DNA from: Flavobacteriales bacterium
Lineage (GTDB): Bacteria > Bacteroidota > Bacteroidia > UBA10329
NCBI GenBank assembly: GCA_016124845.1
Contig: WGMW01000012.1
Span: forward strand, 1-64,000
DNA: 64,000 nucleotides
Reading direction: 5' to 3'
In this document: positions 24,912 to 33,852 of the stretch, in pieces
Layout of the letters: every line of letters starts with the position of its first letter
Numbering within the stretch: position 1 is the stretch's first letter
Notes under the pieces: generated by a model
What the model saw: only the letters and a program-made list of their open reading frames with translations
What the model was told of the DNA's origin: nothing
Database searches by the model: none
Translations under genes and position numbers: made by a program

Positions 24912-25148
24912 TCATTTCTTCTTTTTTGAGCTTCTTTCGTAGCTGTTCAAGAGCTCTTCAACCCTATCATCAGACCAGTTGTCCTTTTCCCAAACCTTAT
25001 CTGCCATGTCGGTGACCTTACTTCCCAAGTAAGCCACAATGAGCCGCTTGATGGCAATGAAATCCTTCTCGTCCATCTCGCGCGAGAACAACTTGAGTAT
25101 TTCAAGCTGATGGTTATTCAGATTGATATTGTTTGGAACTGAACTCAT
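24912..25148 (-). CDS. Putative antitoxin of the COG1569-type PIN toxin
   Basis: A 78-residue charged, helical protein (NHQLEILKLFSREMDEKDFIAIKRLIVAYLGSKVTDMADKVWEK) with a Lys-rich C-terminal tail (YERSSKKKK). I recall similar small proteins preceding COG1569 PIN toxins in Bacteroidota, with a W-x(4-6)-W-S-D-x-R-V-E-E-L-L tail; assignment rests on gene order. No HTH or AbrB fold is obvious. A TATATTTG box lies 15 nt upstream of the start. Confidence 0.68.
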   Translation of the reverse strand: MSSVPNNINLNNHQLEILKLFSREMDEKDFIAIKRLIVAYLGSKVTDMADKVWEKDNWSDDRVEELLNSYERSSKKKK

Positions 25149-25163
25149 AGCAAACTATTACTA

Positions 25164-25171
25164 CAAATATA
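25164..25171 (-). promoter_or_regulatory. -7 box for the second toxin-antitoxin pair
   Basis: The minus strand reads TATATTTG, a perfect TAnnTTTG, 15 nt before the antitoxin ATG at 25148. The -33 element is not clear. Confidence 0.4.
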
Positions 25172-25242
25172 CATTGAAGGTTTAAAGACCGAGTACACGA
25201 CAACGTTGACAAGCAGTCCAACACCCGATTAAAACGAGGTAT

Positions 25243-25270
25243 TGCAGCATCGAATAATTATTTACCTTTG
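25243..25270 (+). promoter_or_regulatory. Promoter of yceD-rpmF
   Basis: TTGCAG at 25243 and TACCTTTG at 25263-25270, 20 bp between first bases, fitting the Bacteroidota primary sigma pattern. The start codon at 25289 lies 18 nt downstream of the -7 box. Confidence 0.65.
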
Positions 25271-25288
25271 CAGCCCTCGTTCTGAAAC

Positions 25289-25819
25289 ATGGGAAAGTCA
25301 AGTGCATTCGCGGTTCAGTTTTCGGGCCTTAAGCTTGGAAAACACGACTTCGATTTCGTAGTTGACGACTCGTTCTTTGAAAAACTCGATTACTCTCCTA
25401 TTAGAAAAGGGGCTGTTGATGTAAAGATCGAACTGGAAAAGAAATCTTCCATGCTCGTTCTGAACTTCCAATTGAACGGTTGGGTTGCTGAAAATTGCGA
25501 CCGCTGCTCGGTGGAATATCAACAACACTCGGAGGGTGAACACACGGTCTTTGTGAAGTTCGGTGATGATTACGAAGAGCTGGATGACAATCTTCTGATG
25601 ATTCCACGCGGTGATTTTGAACTGGACGTTACGCAATTGATCTACGAGTTTATCGGGCTGAACATCCCGTTGCGGAAAGTGCCATGTGAGGAGGCCGATG
25701 ACCTGACCATTTGTGATCAGGATGTATTGGCGAAGTTGGATGCTTCCCGTTCGGAACAAGAGAAAAACAACCCCTTGTGGGCGAAATTGAATGAGATCAA
25801 AGATCAACTGAAAGACTAA
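25289..25819 (+). CDS. DUF177 (YceD-like) protein
   Basis: A 176-residue protein of the DUF177/YceD family, which nearly always precedes rpmF and in other bacteria is linked to 23S rRNA accumulation and processing. The conserved CDRCSVEY motif is present near residue 71, with a second cysteine pair later (VPCEEADDLTICDQD) that could complete a metal site. It ends with the conserved NPLWAKLNEIKDQL. The gene sits 20 nt before rpmF in the expected order. Confidence 0.9.
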   Translation: MGKSSAFAVQFSGLKLGKHDFDFVVDDSFFEKLDYSPIRKGAVDVKIELEKKSSMLVLNFQLNGWVAENCDRCSVEYQQHSEGEHTVFVKFGDDYEELDDNLLMIPRGDFELDVTQLIYEFIGLNIPLRKVPCEEADDLTICDQDVLAKLDASRSEQEKNNPLWAKLNEIKDQLKD

Positions 25820-25839
25820 TACGATTTAAGTAGAGCACC

Positions 25840-26022
25840 ATGGCGCATCCTAAACGAAAAATATCCAAGCAGCGTAGAGACAAAAGGCGTACGCATTACA
25901 AGACTGAGGCTCCGACAATTGCGGTATGCCCTACAACTGGCGAACCTCACATCTATCACCGTGCCCATTGGTACGAAGGAAAGCTTTACTACAAGGGTAA
26001 AGTGGTAATGGAAAAGGAATGA
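25840..26022 (+). CDS. rpmF: 50S ribosomal protein L32
   Basis: A 60-residue basic protein with the L32 start [19 protein letters not shown] and a single Cys in [18 protein letters not shown]. The four-Cys zinc form seen in some bacteria is absent, as expected for the zinc-independent type. It lies directly after the DUF177 gene and before a strong terminator at 26057. Confidence 0.97.
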   Translation: MAHPKRKISKQRRDKRRTHYKTEAPTIAVCPTTGEPHIYHRAHWYEGKLYYKGKVVMEKE

Positions 26023-26056
26023 CACATCCGCTAAACACGGATTTGTGAATGATAGG

Positions 26057-26089
26057 ATTGCGGCTAACTTAGCCGCAATTTTTGTTTTG
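26057..26089 (+). terminator. Intrinsic terminator after rpmF
   Basis: ATTGCGGCTA (26057-26066), ACT loop, TAGCCGCAAT (26070-26079), then TTTTTGTTTT. A perfect 10-bp stem with a U-rich tail. Confidence 0.9.
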
Positions 26090-26110
26090 AGGCGGTTTAT
26101 TGGCCGCCTC
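26089..26110. other. Second hairpin between rpmF and fabH
   Basis: GAGGCGG (26089-26095) pairs with CCGCCTC (26104-26110) around an 8-nt loop. No U tail follows, so it is not a standard terminator. It may be part of the fabH leader. Confidence 0.4.
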
Positions 26111-26134
26111 TGAGGGGAGGGAAAAACCATTGGA

Positions 26135-27145
26135 ATGACGAAAACCAGAGCAGCCATAACAGGCATAAACACGTGGGTTCCGGAATACCGGCTAACCAAC
26201 GCGGAACTGGAAAAAATGGTGGATACCAACGATGAGTGGATCCAGACCAGAACGGGAATTCAGGAAAGACGCATCCTGAAAGGAAAAGACCAAGGAACAT
26301 CTCAAATGGCCATTCCAGCAGTTAAAGGTCTGCTGGAAAAAACGAATACTGACCCAGCTGACATCGATCTGGTCATTTGCGCCACGGTAACGCCAGACAT
26401 GCAATTTCCGGCCACAGCCAACATCATTTCGGATAAATGTGGAATGACCAATGCCTTCAGCTATGACCTGAATGCGGCCTGTTCAGGATTCATTTATGCG
26501 CTTACCACGGCTTCCATGTTCATTGAAAGTGGCCGGTATAAGAAAGTAATCGTGATCGGAGCAGATAAGATGTCGTCCATTATCGATTACACCGACCGCC
26601 AAACATGTATCATTTTCGGAGATGCGGCAGGCGCAGTTCTCATGGAACCGAACACGGAAGGAAATGGTCTCATTGACCATGAACTTCATGTTGATGGTTC
26701 TGGCGTGGTCCATTTGCACCAAAAAGCAGGCGGTTCAATGCGACCCGCTTCGCATGAAACGGTTGATGCACGCGAGCATTACGTCTATCAGGAAGGTGCT
26801 GCCGTGTTCAAATTCGCAGTAACCAAAATGGCTGATGTCTCCGAAGAGATCATGCAGCGCAATCACCTTACGGCTGAGGACATTGCTTACCTGGTTCCTC
26901 ATCAGGCCAACAAACGCATCATCGATGCAACGGCCTCTCGCTTGGGTTTGGATGAGGAAAAAGTGATGCTGAACATTATGCGTTACGGTAACACGACCAA
27001 CGGAACCATTCCGCTGTGTCTGCACGAATGGGAATCGAAACTGAAGAAAGGAGACAACCTCATTCTGAGTGCATTCGGAGGCGGTTTCACGTGGGGCGCA
27101 CTCTACCTGAAATGGGCCTATAATGGTAGTCCATCCAACAATTGA
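26135..27145 (+). CDS. fabH: Beta-ketoacyl-ACP synthase III
   Basis: A 336-residue enzyme that condenses acetyl-CoA (or a branched starter) with malonyl-ACP to begin fatty acid synthesis. The catalytic Cys lies in [13 protein letters not shown], the His in [10 protein letters not shown] and the Asn in [12 protein letters not shown]. The family-typical [14 protein letters not shown] segment binds CoA. It is followed after 46 nt by accB and accC, so the genes supply and use malonyl-CoA together. plsX, often between rpmF and fabH, is not here. Confidence 0.96.
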   Translation: MTKTRAAITGINTWVPEYRLTNAELEKMVDTNDEWIQTRTGIQERRILKGKDQGTSQMAIPAVKGLLEKTNTDPADIDLVICATVTPDMQFPATANIISDKCGMTNAFSYDLNAACSGFIYALTTASMFIESGRYKKVIVIGADKMSSIIDYTDRQTCIIFGDAAGAVLMEPNTEGNGLIDHELHVDGSGVVHLHQKAGGSMRPASHETVDAREHYVYQEGAAVFKFAVTKMADVSEEIMQRNHLTAEDIAYLVPHQANKRIIDATASRLGLDEEKVMLNIMRYGNTTNGTIPLCLHEWESKLKKGDNLILSAFGGGFTWGALYLKWAYNGSPSNN

Positions 27146-27169
27146 CGGATATAGATTTTTATACCTTTA
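27142..27169 (+). promoter_or_regulatory. Candidate promoter of accB-accC
   Basis: TTGACGG at 27142 overlaps the fabH stop and TACCTTTA lies at 27162-27169, 20 bp between first bases. The last base of the -7 box departs from consensus. The accB start follows 22 nt later. Confidence 0.45.
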
Positions 27170-27191
27170 ACCACCAAATCGAAGGGAAATT

Positions 27192-27692
27192 ATGGAGATC
27201 AAAGAGATCCAAGAGCTTATAAAATTCGTTGCCAAATCAGGGGTCAGCGAAGTGGAAATTGAATCAAAAGGATTCAAGATCAGCATCAAAACTCCACCTT
27301 ATAAACGAGGCGGAAACGGACAACCTGAAGTTCAATTGGTACAGGCCGTTGCTCAACCAGCAGTACAGGCGCAACCTGTGGTTCAAGCGGTAGCGCAGCC
27401 TGCGGCAGAAGCTGCTCCAGCCAAGGCCGAAGAACCAAAGGACAACGGCAATTACCAAGAGGTGAAATCACCGATGATCGGTACGTTCTACCGTTCGCCA
27501 TCGCCCGAAAAACCACCTTTTGTGGGTGTTGGTGATGAGGTGAAGAAAGGAGATGTGATCTGCATCATCGAAGCCATGAAGCTCTTTAATGAGATCGAGG
27601 CTGAGGTAAGCGGTAAGATCGTGAAGGTGTTGGCGGACGATTCAAGTCCAGTTGAATACGATCAGCCGTTGTTCCTCATCGAACCGCACTAA
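27192..27692 (+). CDS. accB: Biotin carboxyl carrier protein of acetyl-CoA carboxylase
   Basis: A 166-residue carrier. The N-terminal helix region ([20 protein letters not shown]) is followed by an Ala/Pro/Val/Gln-rich flexible linker (about 45-90) and the biotinyl domain with the biotin-accepting Lys in [14 protein letters not shown]. Cytoplasmic. It is followed by accC after 21 nt, the standard accBC order. Confidence 0.97.
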   Translation: MEIKEIQELIKFVAKSGVSEVEIESKGFKISIKTPPYKRGGNGQPEVQLVQAVAQPAVQAQPVVQAVAQPAAEAAPAKAEEPKDNGNYQEVKSPMIGTFYRSPSPEKPPFVGVGDEVKKGDVICIIEAMKLFNEIEAEVSGKIVKVLADDSSPVEYDQPLFLIEPH

Positions 27693-27713
27693 GTTTAACT
27701 CAACCCTTTTGTT

Positions 27714-29048
27714 GTGTTCAAAAAAATTCTGATAGCCAACCGAGGCGAGATTGCTTTGCGCGTCATCCGTACGTGCAAGGAAATGAACATCCAAACCGTG
27801 GCGGTTTACTCAACTGCCGACAAGGACAGCCTACATGTTCGCTTTGCGGATGAGGCTGTCTGTATCGGTCCGGCACCAAGCCCGAAAAGCTACCTGAACA
27901 TTCCAAGCATTATTTCTGCTGCCGAGATCACGAATGCAGATGCGATTCACCCTGGTTATGGATTCCTTTCTGAGAATGCTACGTTCTCCAAGATCTGTCA
28001 GGAACACGGCATCAAATTCATCGGTGCTTCACCGGAAATGATCGACTCCATGGGCGATAAGGCTTCGGCCAAAACGACCATGATCAAGGCAGGCGTTCCG
28101 TGTATTCCGGGTTCTGAAGGATTGTTGGAAGATCTTGCCATGGCCAAGAAAGTGGCCAAGAAGATCAAGTATCCTGTGATGATGAAAGCCACGGCCGGTG
28201 GCGGTGGTAAAGGAATGCGCGTCATCTGGAATGAGGATGAACTGGAAGACGCGTGGGATTCTGCCCGTCAGGAAGCCAAAGCAGCCTTCGGCAACGATGG
28301 CATGTACATGGAAAAATTCATCGAGGACCCACGACACATTGAGATTCAGATAGTTGGCGATCAGCACGGCAATTTCTGTCACCTTTCTGAGCGCGACTGC
28401 TCCATTCAGCGAAGACATCAGAAATTGATGGAGGAAACACCTTCGCCATTTATGACGGATGAACTTCGCGACCGCATGGGCGAAGCTGCCATCAAAGCTG
28501 CGTCTGCTGTGAATTACGAAGGCGTTGGAACAGTCGAATTCTTGGTTGACAAGAACCGTGATTTCTACTTCATGGAAATGAATACGCGGATTCAGGTGGA
28601 GCATCCGATCACAGAAGAAGTCATCAACTACGATCTTATCTGCGAGCAGATAAAAGTGGCTGCGGGAATTCCTATTTCAGGTAAGAACTACTTCCCACAG
28701 ATGCATGCAATCGAATGTCGTATCAATGCCGAAGACCCGCACGCGGGTTTCCGACCAAGTCCTGGAAGGATTGAAAACCTGAACACGCCAGGCGGCCACG
28801 GAATCCGTATCGATTCGCACATCTATGCAGGCTACACCATTCCACCGAACTATGACTCGATGATCGCCAAGCTGATCACGGTGGCGCAAACGCGTGAGGA
28901 GGCCATTGCCAAAATGCGTAGAGCGTTGGATGAATACGTGATCGAAGGCATAAAAACCACCATTCCGTTCCATCGCAAATTGATGGATGATGAGAATTTC
29001 ATCAAGGGGAATTACACCACGAAGTTCATGGAGAGCTTTGAGCTCTAA
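27714..29048 (+). CDS. accC: Biotin carboxylase subunit of acetyl-CoA carboxylase
   Basis: A 444-residue ATP-grasp enzyme that carboxylates biotin on AccB using bicarbonate and ATP. The start is GTG at 27714 ([17 protein letters not shown]). The glycine-rich ATP loop [11 protein letters not shown], the catalytic ECRINAEDP region and the [15 protein letters not shown] signature are present. Full length. A dispersed repeat lies directly after the stop in place of a typical terminator. Confidence 0.97.
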   Translation: MFKKILIANRGEIALRVIRTCKEMNIQTVAVYSTADKDSLHVRFADEAVCIGPAPSPKSYLNIPSIISAAEITNADAIHPGYGFLSENATFSKICQEHGIKFIGASPEMIDSMGDKASAKTTMIKAGVPCIPGSEGLLEDLAMAKKVAKKIKYPVMMKATAGGGGKGMRVIWNEDELEDAWDSARQEAKAAFGNDGMYMEKFIEDPRHIEIQIVGDQHGNFCHLSERDCSIQRRHQKLMEETPSPFMTDELRDRMGEAAIKAASAVNYEGVGTVEFLVDKNRDFYFMEMNTRIQVEHPITEEVINYDLICEQIKVAAGIPISGKNYFPQMHAIECRINAEDPHAGFRPSPGRIENLNTPGGHGIRIDSHIYAGYTIPPNYDSMIAKLITVAQTREEAIAKMRRALDEYVIEGIKTTIPFHRKLMDDENFIKGNYTTKFMESFEL

Positions 29049-29187
29049 CGCTCCATCCAACTCCCCCAAAGGGGGAAATAGAACACGACTTCAAGGGTAA
29101 TATTTACTCGCTCGACACGCTAAGTCTCAGACAATGTTTCTCTGGGAAGGAAGTCCCCCTTCGGGGGATTTAGGGGGTCAACTTCTG
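29049..29187. repeat. Repeat region with two C5/G5 hairpins between convergent genes
   Basis: CTCCCCCAAAGGGGGAAA near 29061 and TCCCCCTTCGGGGGATTTA near 29155, ending AGGGGGTC. These hairpins resemble widespread Bacteroidota intergenic repeats and may also terminate transcription from both sides. The right end encodes the last Thr-Pro codons and the TAA stop of the gene at 29170. Confidence 0.6.
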
Positions 29188-30630
29188 CTCCAACCAACCG
29201 TTGTAATTCACCAGTTCGGCATCGCCACTTCGCGGTGTGGCAGTTTTCGTAAACTGTGTGATTCGATCTTTCATTGCCTCGCTGCGCAATGACCGGCCTT
29301 TCAGGAACATGTCTGAGATAAGATCGAGCAACATGGCCTCGCGAATATTCTCCTCGTTCTCCAACAAATTCTGAAAGTCCTTTCGGATCTGCTTCATGCG
29401 GTATTCCAAGAAATCGGTATCTCCCAATTCCAGCCGAATGAGAATTTCGAGAATGGCAATTCGGAACTTGAGCGGTTCGGCAGTATTCTCAAATTTCTCG
29501 TGGTGATAGAGTTGATTCAATCTCTTTATTGATTCTCGATAATTGCCCAGATCGAAATAGAAAATGGACAGATTCAGATAAACAAAAACAATATAGAATG
29601 GTGTCTTCTTTAGCTTTTCGTTGTGTTCCAGCTCAAGAAGAATGGAAACAGCCTTCTCCATATCCACCTTGGAATAATTGATGACCAATGAATTGTAGTA
29701 GAAGAATAGGAAACGGTCGTAATGCAGGCGATCGTACTGTTCCATTGCCTCCTTCAACTTCTCGGCCCACTCCAACGACTCGGTGGTCTTATTGTTCTTG
29801 AACAGCGCATTCACCATGTAGGTGAGCATCTGCAATTTAGTCTGATGATTTGCCTTGGTGAAAAGCTTCTCGCGTTCAAACTCTGAATAGGTCACACGCA
29901 GATAATCCTCCAAGTTGGCGTAATCGTGCTGCTGCAACAGAATCTGGCTTACCGCCTGATAGATCTTGAACCGAAGAGCCGAACTTCCTTTCAATTCGGT
30001 ACTGTCGGTCAGCCGCTGCACGGTTTCCTGAAGCATGTCCACCACAGGATTATCGATGGGCGAAAAATTCTGAGTGATCTTGAGCTTGTATTTCACCGTG
30101 GCCAGAATATCATCTATCTGCCGCAGCGATTTTAACCGCAATTCGTTTTCCTGCCGCTTGAAGATGTAAGTTTCAGGATTCACGCTGATGATTTCCTGAG
30201 ACAATCGGATGAATTCCGTGTAGATGAGGTCGAGCACTTCCAAGTTCTCCAGCGCCAAGGCCCGTTTCTCCGCTTTGGAAAGAAAATGCTCCGCCAACGA
30301 ATAGTTGTTCCGAGTAATGTAGTGGCGCGCCAAGTTGTAGAGATTGATCACCTGCGTCATGTCCTCATCATCAAAATGCTGCACCATCAAGCTCCTGCTG
30401 AGTTCAGATTTCAACCTGTTCTTCAAACGGTAGTAGGCGTTTTTATTCCCATCAGGATAAAGCTTCAATGCTGCGGCATCCTCATCAAAGTCCTCCCGTT
30501 CTTTACGTATAATGTCGAAAAGATCAAGGTCCTTACGTGGTTGATTACTGGAAATTCGAGAAGAATAGATCTTGTAATAGCGAATCTCCTCTTTACTGAG
30601 ACCAAGGATCATTTGATTGAGAACATCCAT
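29170..30630 (-). CDS. Conserved helical protein of unknown function
   Basis: A 486-residue, almost entirely helical cytoplasmic protein without signal peptide or membrane segments. The repeated pattern of paired helices (for example LYNLARHYITRNNYSLAEHFLSKAEKRAL and VFVYLNLSIFYFDLGNYRESIKRL in part) suggests degenerate TPR repeats through most of its length. I associate such proteins with conserved hypothetical Bacteroidota genes but cannot assign a function. The C-terminal residues TP and the stop come from a dispersed repeat. Confidence 0.8.
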   Translation of the reverse strand: MDVLNQMILGLSKEEIRYYKIYSSRISSNQPRKDLDLFDIIRKEREDFDEDAAALKLYPDGNKNAYYRLKNRLKSELSRSLMVQHFDDEDMTQVINLYNLARHYITRNNYSLAEHFLSKAEKRALALENLEVLDLIYTEFIRLSQEIISVNPETYIFKRQENELRLKSLRQIDDILATVKYKLKITQNFSPIDNPVVDMLQETVQRLTDSTELKGSSALRFKIYQAVSQILLQQHDYANLEDYLRVTYSEFEREKLFTKANHQTKLQMLTYMVNALFKNNKTTESLEWAEKLKEAMEQYDRLHYDRFLFFYYNSLVINYSKVDMEKAVSILLELEHNEKLKKTPFYIVFVYLNLSIFYFDLGNYRESIKRLNQLYHHEKFENTAEPLKFRIAILEILIRLELGDTDFLEYRMKQIRKDFQNLLENEENIREAMLLDLISDMFLKGRSLRSEAMKDRITQFTKTATPRSGDAELVNYNGWLEQKLTP

Positions 30631-30683
30631 TTGAGCGCGTAAGAAAAATTGAAATTATAAAAGCATTTGTACAAACAACAAAT

Positions 30684-30691
30684 TACATTTG
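30684..30691 (+). promoter_or_regulatory. -7 promoter box for the T9SS gene at 30709
   Basis: TACATTTG, a perfect TAnnTTTG, 17 nt before the ATG at 30709. The -33 element is poorly placed (TTTG at 30666-30669). Confidence 0.4.
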
Positions 30692-30708
30692 GGTAAATGA
30701 TGTTGGAG

Positions 30709-31398
30709 ATGAAGCATATTCTGAGAATGCTGGTGATCTGTCTGGGGATTGGCCTTTCGACCACAGCCATAAAGGCGCAGACCACGTATGTGCTTGAAAT
30801 TGACAGCATTGTTGCTCTGCCCGATTCCATCGAAGACGGAACTACGGTGACCTTTTACATGATGGTGTCGATGAGCGGCACCCCACTTTTCTACCAAGGA
30901 ACCATTTACGTTGAATTCGAATACGGTGGGAACTTCTATCATGCCGATTCCACCATCAGCCAAGGATTTCTGAGCCCGAACAACCCGAATCAATTGCAGG
31001 TCACGCACCGGTTCTCAACAGATAATAACCTCAGCATCGGAGACAATGTGGTGGTGGTTTGGCCACGCATTGGAAATGGAACCGACCCTCCGCAAGTGGT
31101 TACAAACCCGTATGAGACCGTTATCACGCTGATTGAACCGAATGGAATTGAGGAGAACTCGAAACATCTGCTTCGCTTCTTTTATCCGAATCCAGCAACC
31201 TCCGTTGTCCAATTTGAGAATGAGACATTGAACAAAATCCAATCAATTTCCATGTTCGATGCGCTTGGGAAGTGCGTCCTAAGATCAGGGCGGCAAACGC
31301 GCCTTGACATCTCATCTCTCCCGAACGGAGTTTACTTGCTGAACGCACAACTCAACGATGGTGGCGTTCTGACCCAACGCCTTTTGGTCGCTCATTGA
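30709..31398 (+). CDS. Small T9SS type A cargo protein
   Basis: A 229-residue secreted protein. A signal peptide (MKHILRMLVICLGIGLSTTAIKAQ) is followed by one beta-rich domain of about 120 residues that I do not recognise, and a C-terminal type A sorting domain (FFYPNPATSVVQFEN...SISMFDALGKCVL...LDISSLPNGVYLLNAQ). Start chosen at 30709 rather than 30697 because the upstream ATG would sit at or before the expected transcription start. Confidence 0.82.
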   Translation: MKHILRMLVICLGIGLSTTAIKAQTTYVLEIDSIVALPDSIEDGTTVTFYMMVSMSGTPLFYQGTIYVEFEYGGNFYHADSTISQGFLSPNNPNQLQVTHRFSTDNNLSIGDNVVVVWPRIGNGTDPPQVVTNPYETVITLIEPNGIEENSKHLLRFFYPNPATSVVQFENETLNKIQSISMFDALGKCVLRSGRQTRLDISSLPNGVYLLNAQLNDGGVLTQRLLVAH

Positions 31399-31436
31399 TC
31401 ATTCCGAAACTTCGCCACCAGCCCAGTTCAATCGGT

Positions 31437-31444
31437 TAACTTTG
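31437..31444 (+). promoter_or_regulatory. -7 promoter box for ispG
   Basis: TAACTTTG, a perfect TAnnTTTG, 15 nt before the ATG at 31460. The -33 element is not clear. Confidence 0.45.
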
Positions 31445-31459
31445 CAGCAAATTCTGGCC

Positions 31460-33391
31460 ATGGCCTCTCAGAAATACTGCAACAGTCTAACGAGTTATAG
31501 TCGTTTCCGCACGCGGGAAGTGATGGTCGGAAACCTTGGAATCGGTGGCGATAACCCGATACGTGTTCAGTCGATGACGACAACTGACACGATGGATACG
31601 GAAGCGACTGTTGCCCAGAGCATCCGTATGATCGAGGCTGGTTGCGAACTGGTTCGAATCACGGCTCCGAGCCTGAAAGAGGCGGAGAATCTGGCAAACA
31701 TCAAAGCAGAGCTCAGAAAGCGAGGTTACGACACACCCATCTGTGCAGATATTCACTTTACTCCGAACGCGGCTGAGATCGCTGCAACGATCGTAGAAAA
31801 GGTTCGTGTCAATCCAGGGAATTACGCGGACAAGAAGAAGTTTGAGACGATCGAATACACAGATAAATCGTACCAAGCTGAACTGAATCGAATCCGCGAA
31901 CGGTTCATTCCGTTGGTGGAACTCTGCAAGAAGCACGGAACGGCCATGCGGATCGGAACCAACCATGGTTCTCTTTCCGATCGGATCCTCAGCCGTTATG
32001 GCGATACGCCTCTCGGAATGGTGGAATCGGCCATGGAATTCCTTCGCATCTGCCGCGAATTCGATTTCCACAATATTGTGCTTTCCATGAAGGCAAGCAA
32101 CACGCAGGTGATGGTGCAGGCCTACCGTTTGCTGGTGGCAACCATGATGGAAAATGGCATGGATTACCCATTGCATTTGGGCGTGACCGAGGCTGGCGAG
32201 GGTGAAGATGGTCGCATCAAATCGGCTGTAGGAATCGGAACCTTGCTTGAAGATGGATTGGGCGATACGATCAGAGTATCACTCACCGAAGACCCTGAAT
32301 TTGAAATTCCTGTTGCGCAGCAATTGGTGGCGCGTTACGAAAAACGTGTATCAACTTCCGAAATAGAACCGTATTCGGAGTACCCGATCGATCCATTTCA
32401 ACACGCAAAGCGTGCTAACTCCAACGTGTTGAACATTGGCGGGGAAAACGTCCCGAGAGTGATCGCGGACCTTTCAGCCAAAGAAGAGATCCTGCCAGCC
32501 AATCTTTTTGCGTTCGGCTACCATTATTCGGTAGAATCGGATAAGTGGAATCTGAGCGACCTTGCGTGCGATTTTCTTTTCATTGGGAACAAGAAACTTG
32601 CGTTCGAGATTCCAGGAACTTTAGGAATCATCCAACATGCAGATCATTGGAATGCAAACAAGGAGCGTCATTATCCGCTTTTTGAAAGCCAAGTTTATTT
32701 AGATGCTAACGAGCATTCGGATGTGCTGAATTTTATCAGCGTGCAACTGTCGGATCTGGATGATGAGTTCCTATCAAAACTGAAAGGCGATTCCACTGCT
32801 GTATTGGTCCTTACCAGCTCTCAGAGCAACCCGATGCAGGAACTTCGAAGAGGAATTGCCAAACTCATGGAACATGGAATTGAAACGCCCGTGATCGTAA
32901 AAACCGATTATTCGGTGGATGAGAATGCCTTCCAGCTTTACGCTGCAACCGATCTTGGCGGGTTGTTGATAGATGGGTTGGGAGACGGCTGCTGGATCAC
33001 CAACGGTCTGATTCCGAACAGAACATTGAACTCAACTTCCTTTGGCATTCTTCAGGCAGCAAGGGCGCGCACCTCAAAAACGGAATACATTTCATGTCCA
33101 AGCTGCGGCAGAACGCTTTTCGACCTTCAGGAAACAACCGCCAAGATCCGCAACCGAACCGACCACCTCAAAGGAGTTAAGATCGGCATCATGGGTTGTA
33201 TTGTAAACGGCCCGGGAGAAATGGCAGATGCTGATTATGGTTATGTTGGAACTGGAAAAGGCAAGATCACGCTGTACAAAGGGCAAGAAGTAGTTCGAAG
33301 GAACATTCCTTCGGAAGAGGCTTTGGAGGCCTTGGAGAATCTGATAAAAGAACACGGTGACTGGGTGGAACGCCCAACTGTTGAAGCATAA
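31460..33391 (+). CDS. ispG: 4-hydroxy-3-methylbut-2-enyl diphosphate synthase (long form)
   Basis: A 643-residue [4Fe-4S] enzyme of the methylerythritol phosphate isoprenoid pathway, converting MEcPP to HMBPP. The TIM-barrel N terminus begins RFRTREVMVGNLGIGGDNPIRVQSMTTTDT (conserved part NPIRVQSMTTTDT). The C-terminal domain carries the cluster cysteines in SCPSCGRTLFDL (near residue 545) and GCIVNGPGEMADADYG. About 250 extra residues between the two domains mark the long form known from Bacteroidota, Chlamydiae and plants. Start is the ATG at 31460. A terminator begins at the stop. Confidence 0.96.
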   Translation: MASQKYCNSLTSYSRFRTREVMVGNLGIGGDNPIRVQSMTTTDTMDTEATVAQSIRMIEAGCELVRITAPSLKEAENLANIKAELRKRGYDTPICADIHFTPNAAEIAATIVEKVRVNPGNYADKKKFETIEYTDKSYQAELNRIRERFIPLVELCKKHGTAMRIGTNHGSLSDRILSRYGDTPLGMVESAMEFLRICREFDFHNIVLSMKASNTQVMVQAYRLLVATMMENGMDYPLHLGVTEAGEGEDGRIKSAVGIGTLLEDGLGDTIRVSLTEDPEFEIPVAQQLVARYEKRVSTSEIEPYSEYPIDPFQHAKRANSNVLNIGGENVPRVIADLSAKEEILPANLFAFGYHYSVESDKWNLSDLACDFLFIGNKKLAFEIPGTLGIIQHADHWNANKERHYPLFESQVYLDANEHSDVLNFISVQLSDLDDEFLSKLKGDSTAVLVLTSSQSNPMQELRRGIAKLMEHGIETPVIVKTDYSVDENAFQLYAATDLGGLLIDGLGDGCWITNGLIPNRTLNSTSFGILQAARARTSKTEYISCPSCGRTLFDLQETTAKIRNRTDHLKGVKIGIMGCIVNGPGEMADADYGYVGTGKGKITLYKGQEVVRRNIPSEEALEALENLIKEHGDWVERPTVEA

Positions 33392-33417
33392 AAAAGGAGC
33401 CGTTCGGCTCCTTTTTT
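33390..33417. terminator. Bidirectional intrinsic terminator after ispG
   Basis: AAAAAAGGAGCC, GTTC loop, GGCTCCTTTTTT. The stem has A and T runs on both sides, so it works for ispG and for the convergent gene at 33449. Confidence 0.92.
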
Positions 33418-33448
33418 ATTGTTTACCTGAAGAGATTACTTCTTCATG

Positions 33449-33763
33449 TCATTCTTTTTCTTCCTTCCATTTCTGGCCGGTAAGTTTTTCCCACTCAGAC
33501 TTTACGGCTTCGTAATGGGCTTTCATTTCCTTGATGCGTTCCTGCTCAGCAGAATAATCCACCTTCGGATTGTTCTTGTTCGCTTCGATCTTCTCCACAT
33601 ATTGATCGATTCGAGCCTTCAGAGCATCTGCCTCTTTTTTCACATTCTCCGGAGTTCTTGTTGACTCCACTTTTGTTTGAGAGGCTGCCTTATTCTGCCC
33701 AACAGCTTCTGTTGAAGCGAACACAGCCATCGCCAATGCCAATACTAAAGTGATCTGTTTCAT
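33449..33763 (-). CDS. Small exported coiled-coil protein
   Basis: A 104-residue protein with a signal peptide (about 1-22, ending EAVGQ) and a mature part of charged helices (ENVKKEADALKARIDQYVEKIEANK and IKEMKAHYEAVKSEWEKLTG), probably a coiled coil. No family recognised. The gene is convergent with ispG. Confidence 0.72.
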   Translation of the reverse strand: MKQITLVLALAMAVFASTEAVGQNKAASQTKVESTRTPENVKKEADALKARIDQYVEKIEANKNNPKVDYSAEQERIKEMKAHYEAVKSEWEKLTGQKWKEEKE

Positions 33764-33798
33764 TCTGTTCTCGTTAAATAGCGTTTAAAAATAGACAT

Positions 33799-33830
33799 AA
33801 AAAAAGAGTCCCGACAATTGCCGGGACCCT
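33799..33830 (-). terminator. Intrinsic terminator of the T9SS gene at 33853
   Basis: GTCCCG (33808-33813) and CGGGAC (33822-33827), with seven A on the plus strand at 33799-33805 giving a U run in minus-strand RNA. Confidence 0.8.
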
Positions 33831-33852
33831 TCTCTTCAAATACAACTTCAAG

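Noticed and set aside
25201-25240. Possible tRNA or small RNA upstream of yceD
   Set aside because: I could not fold a cloverleaf; the sequence is better explained by promoter elements.
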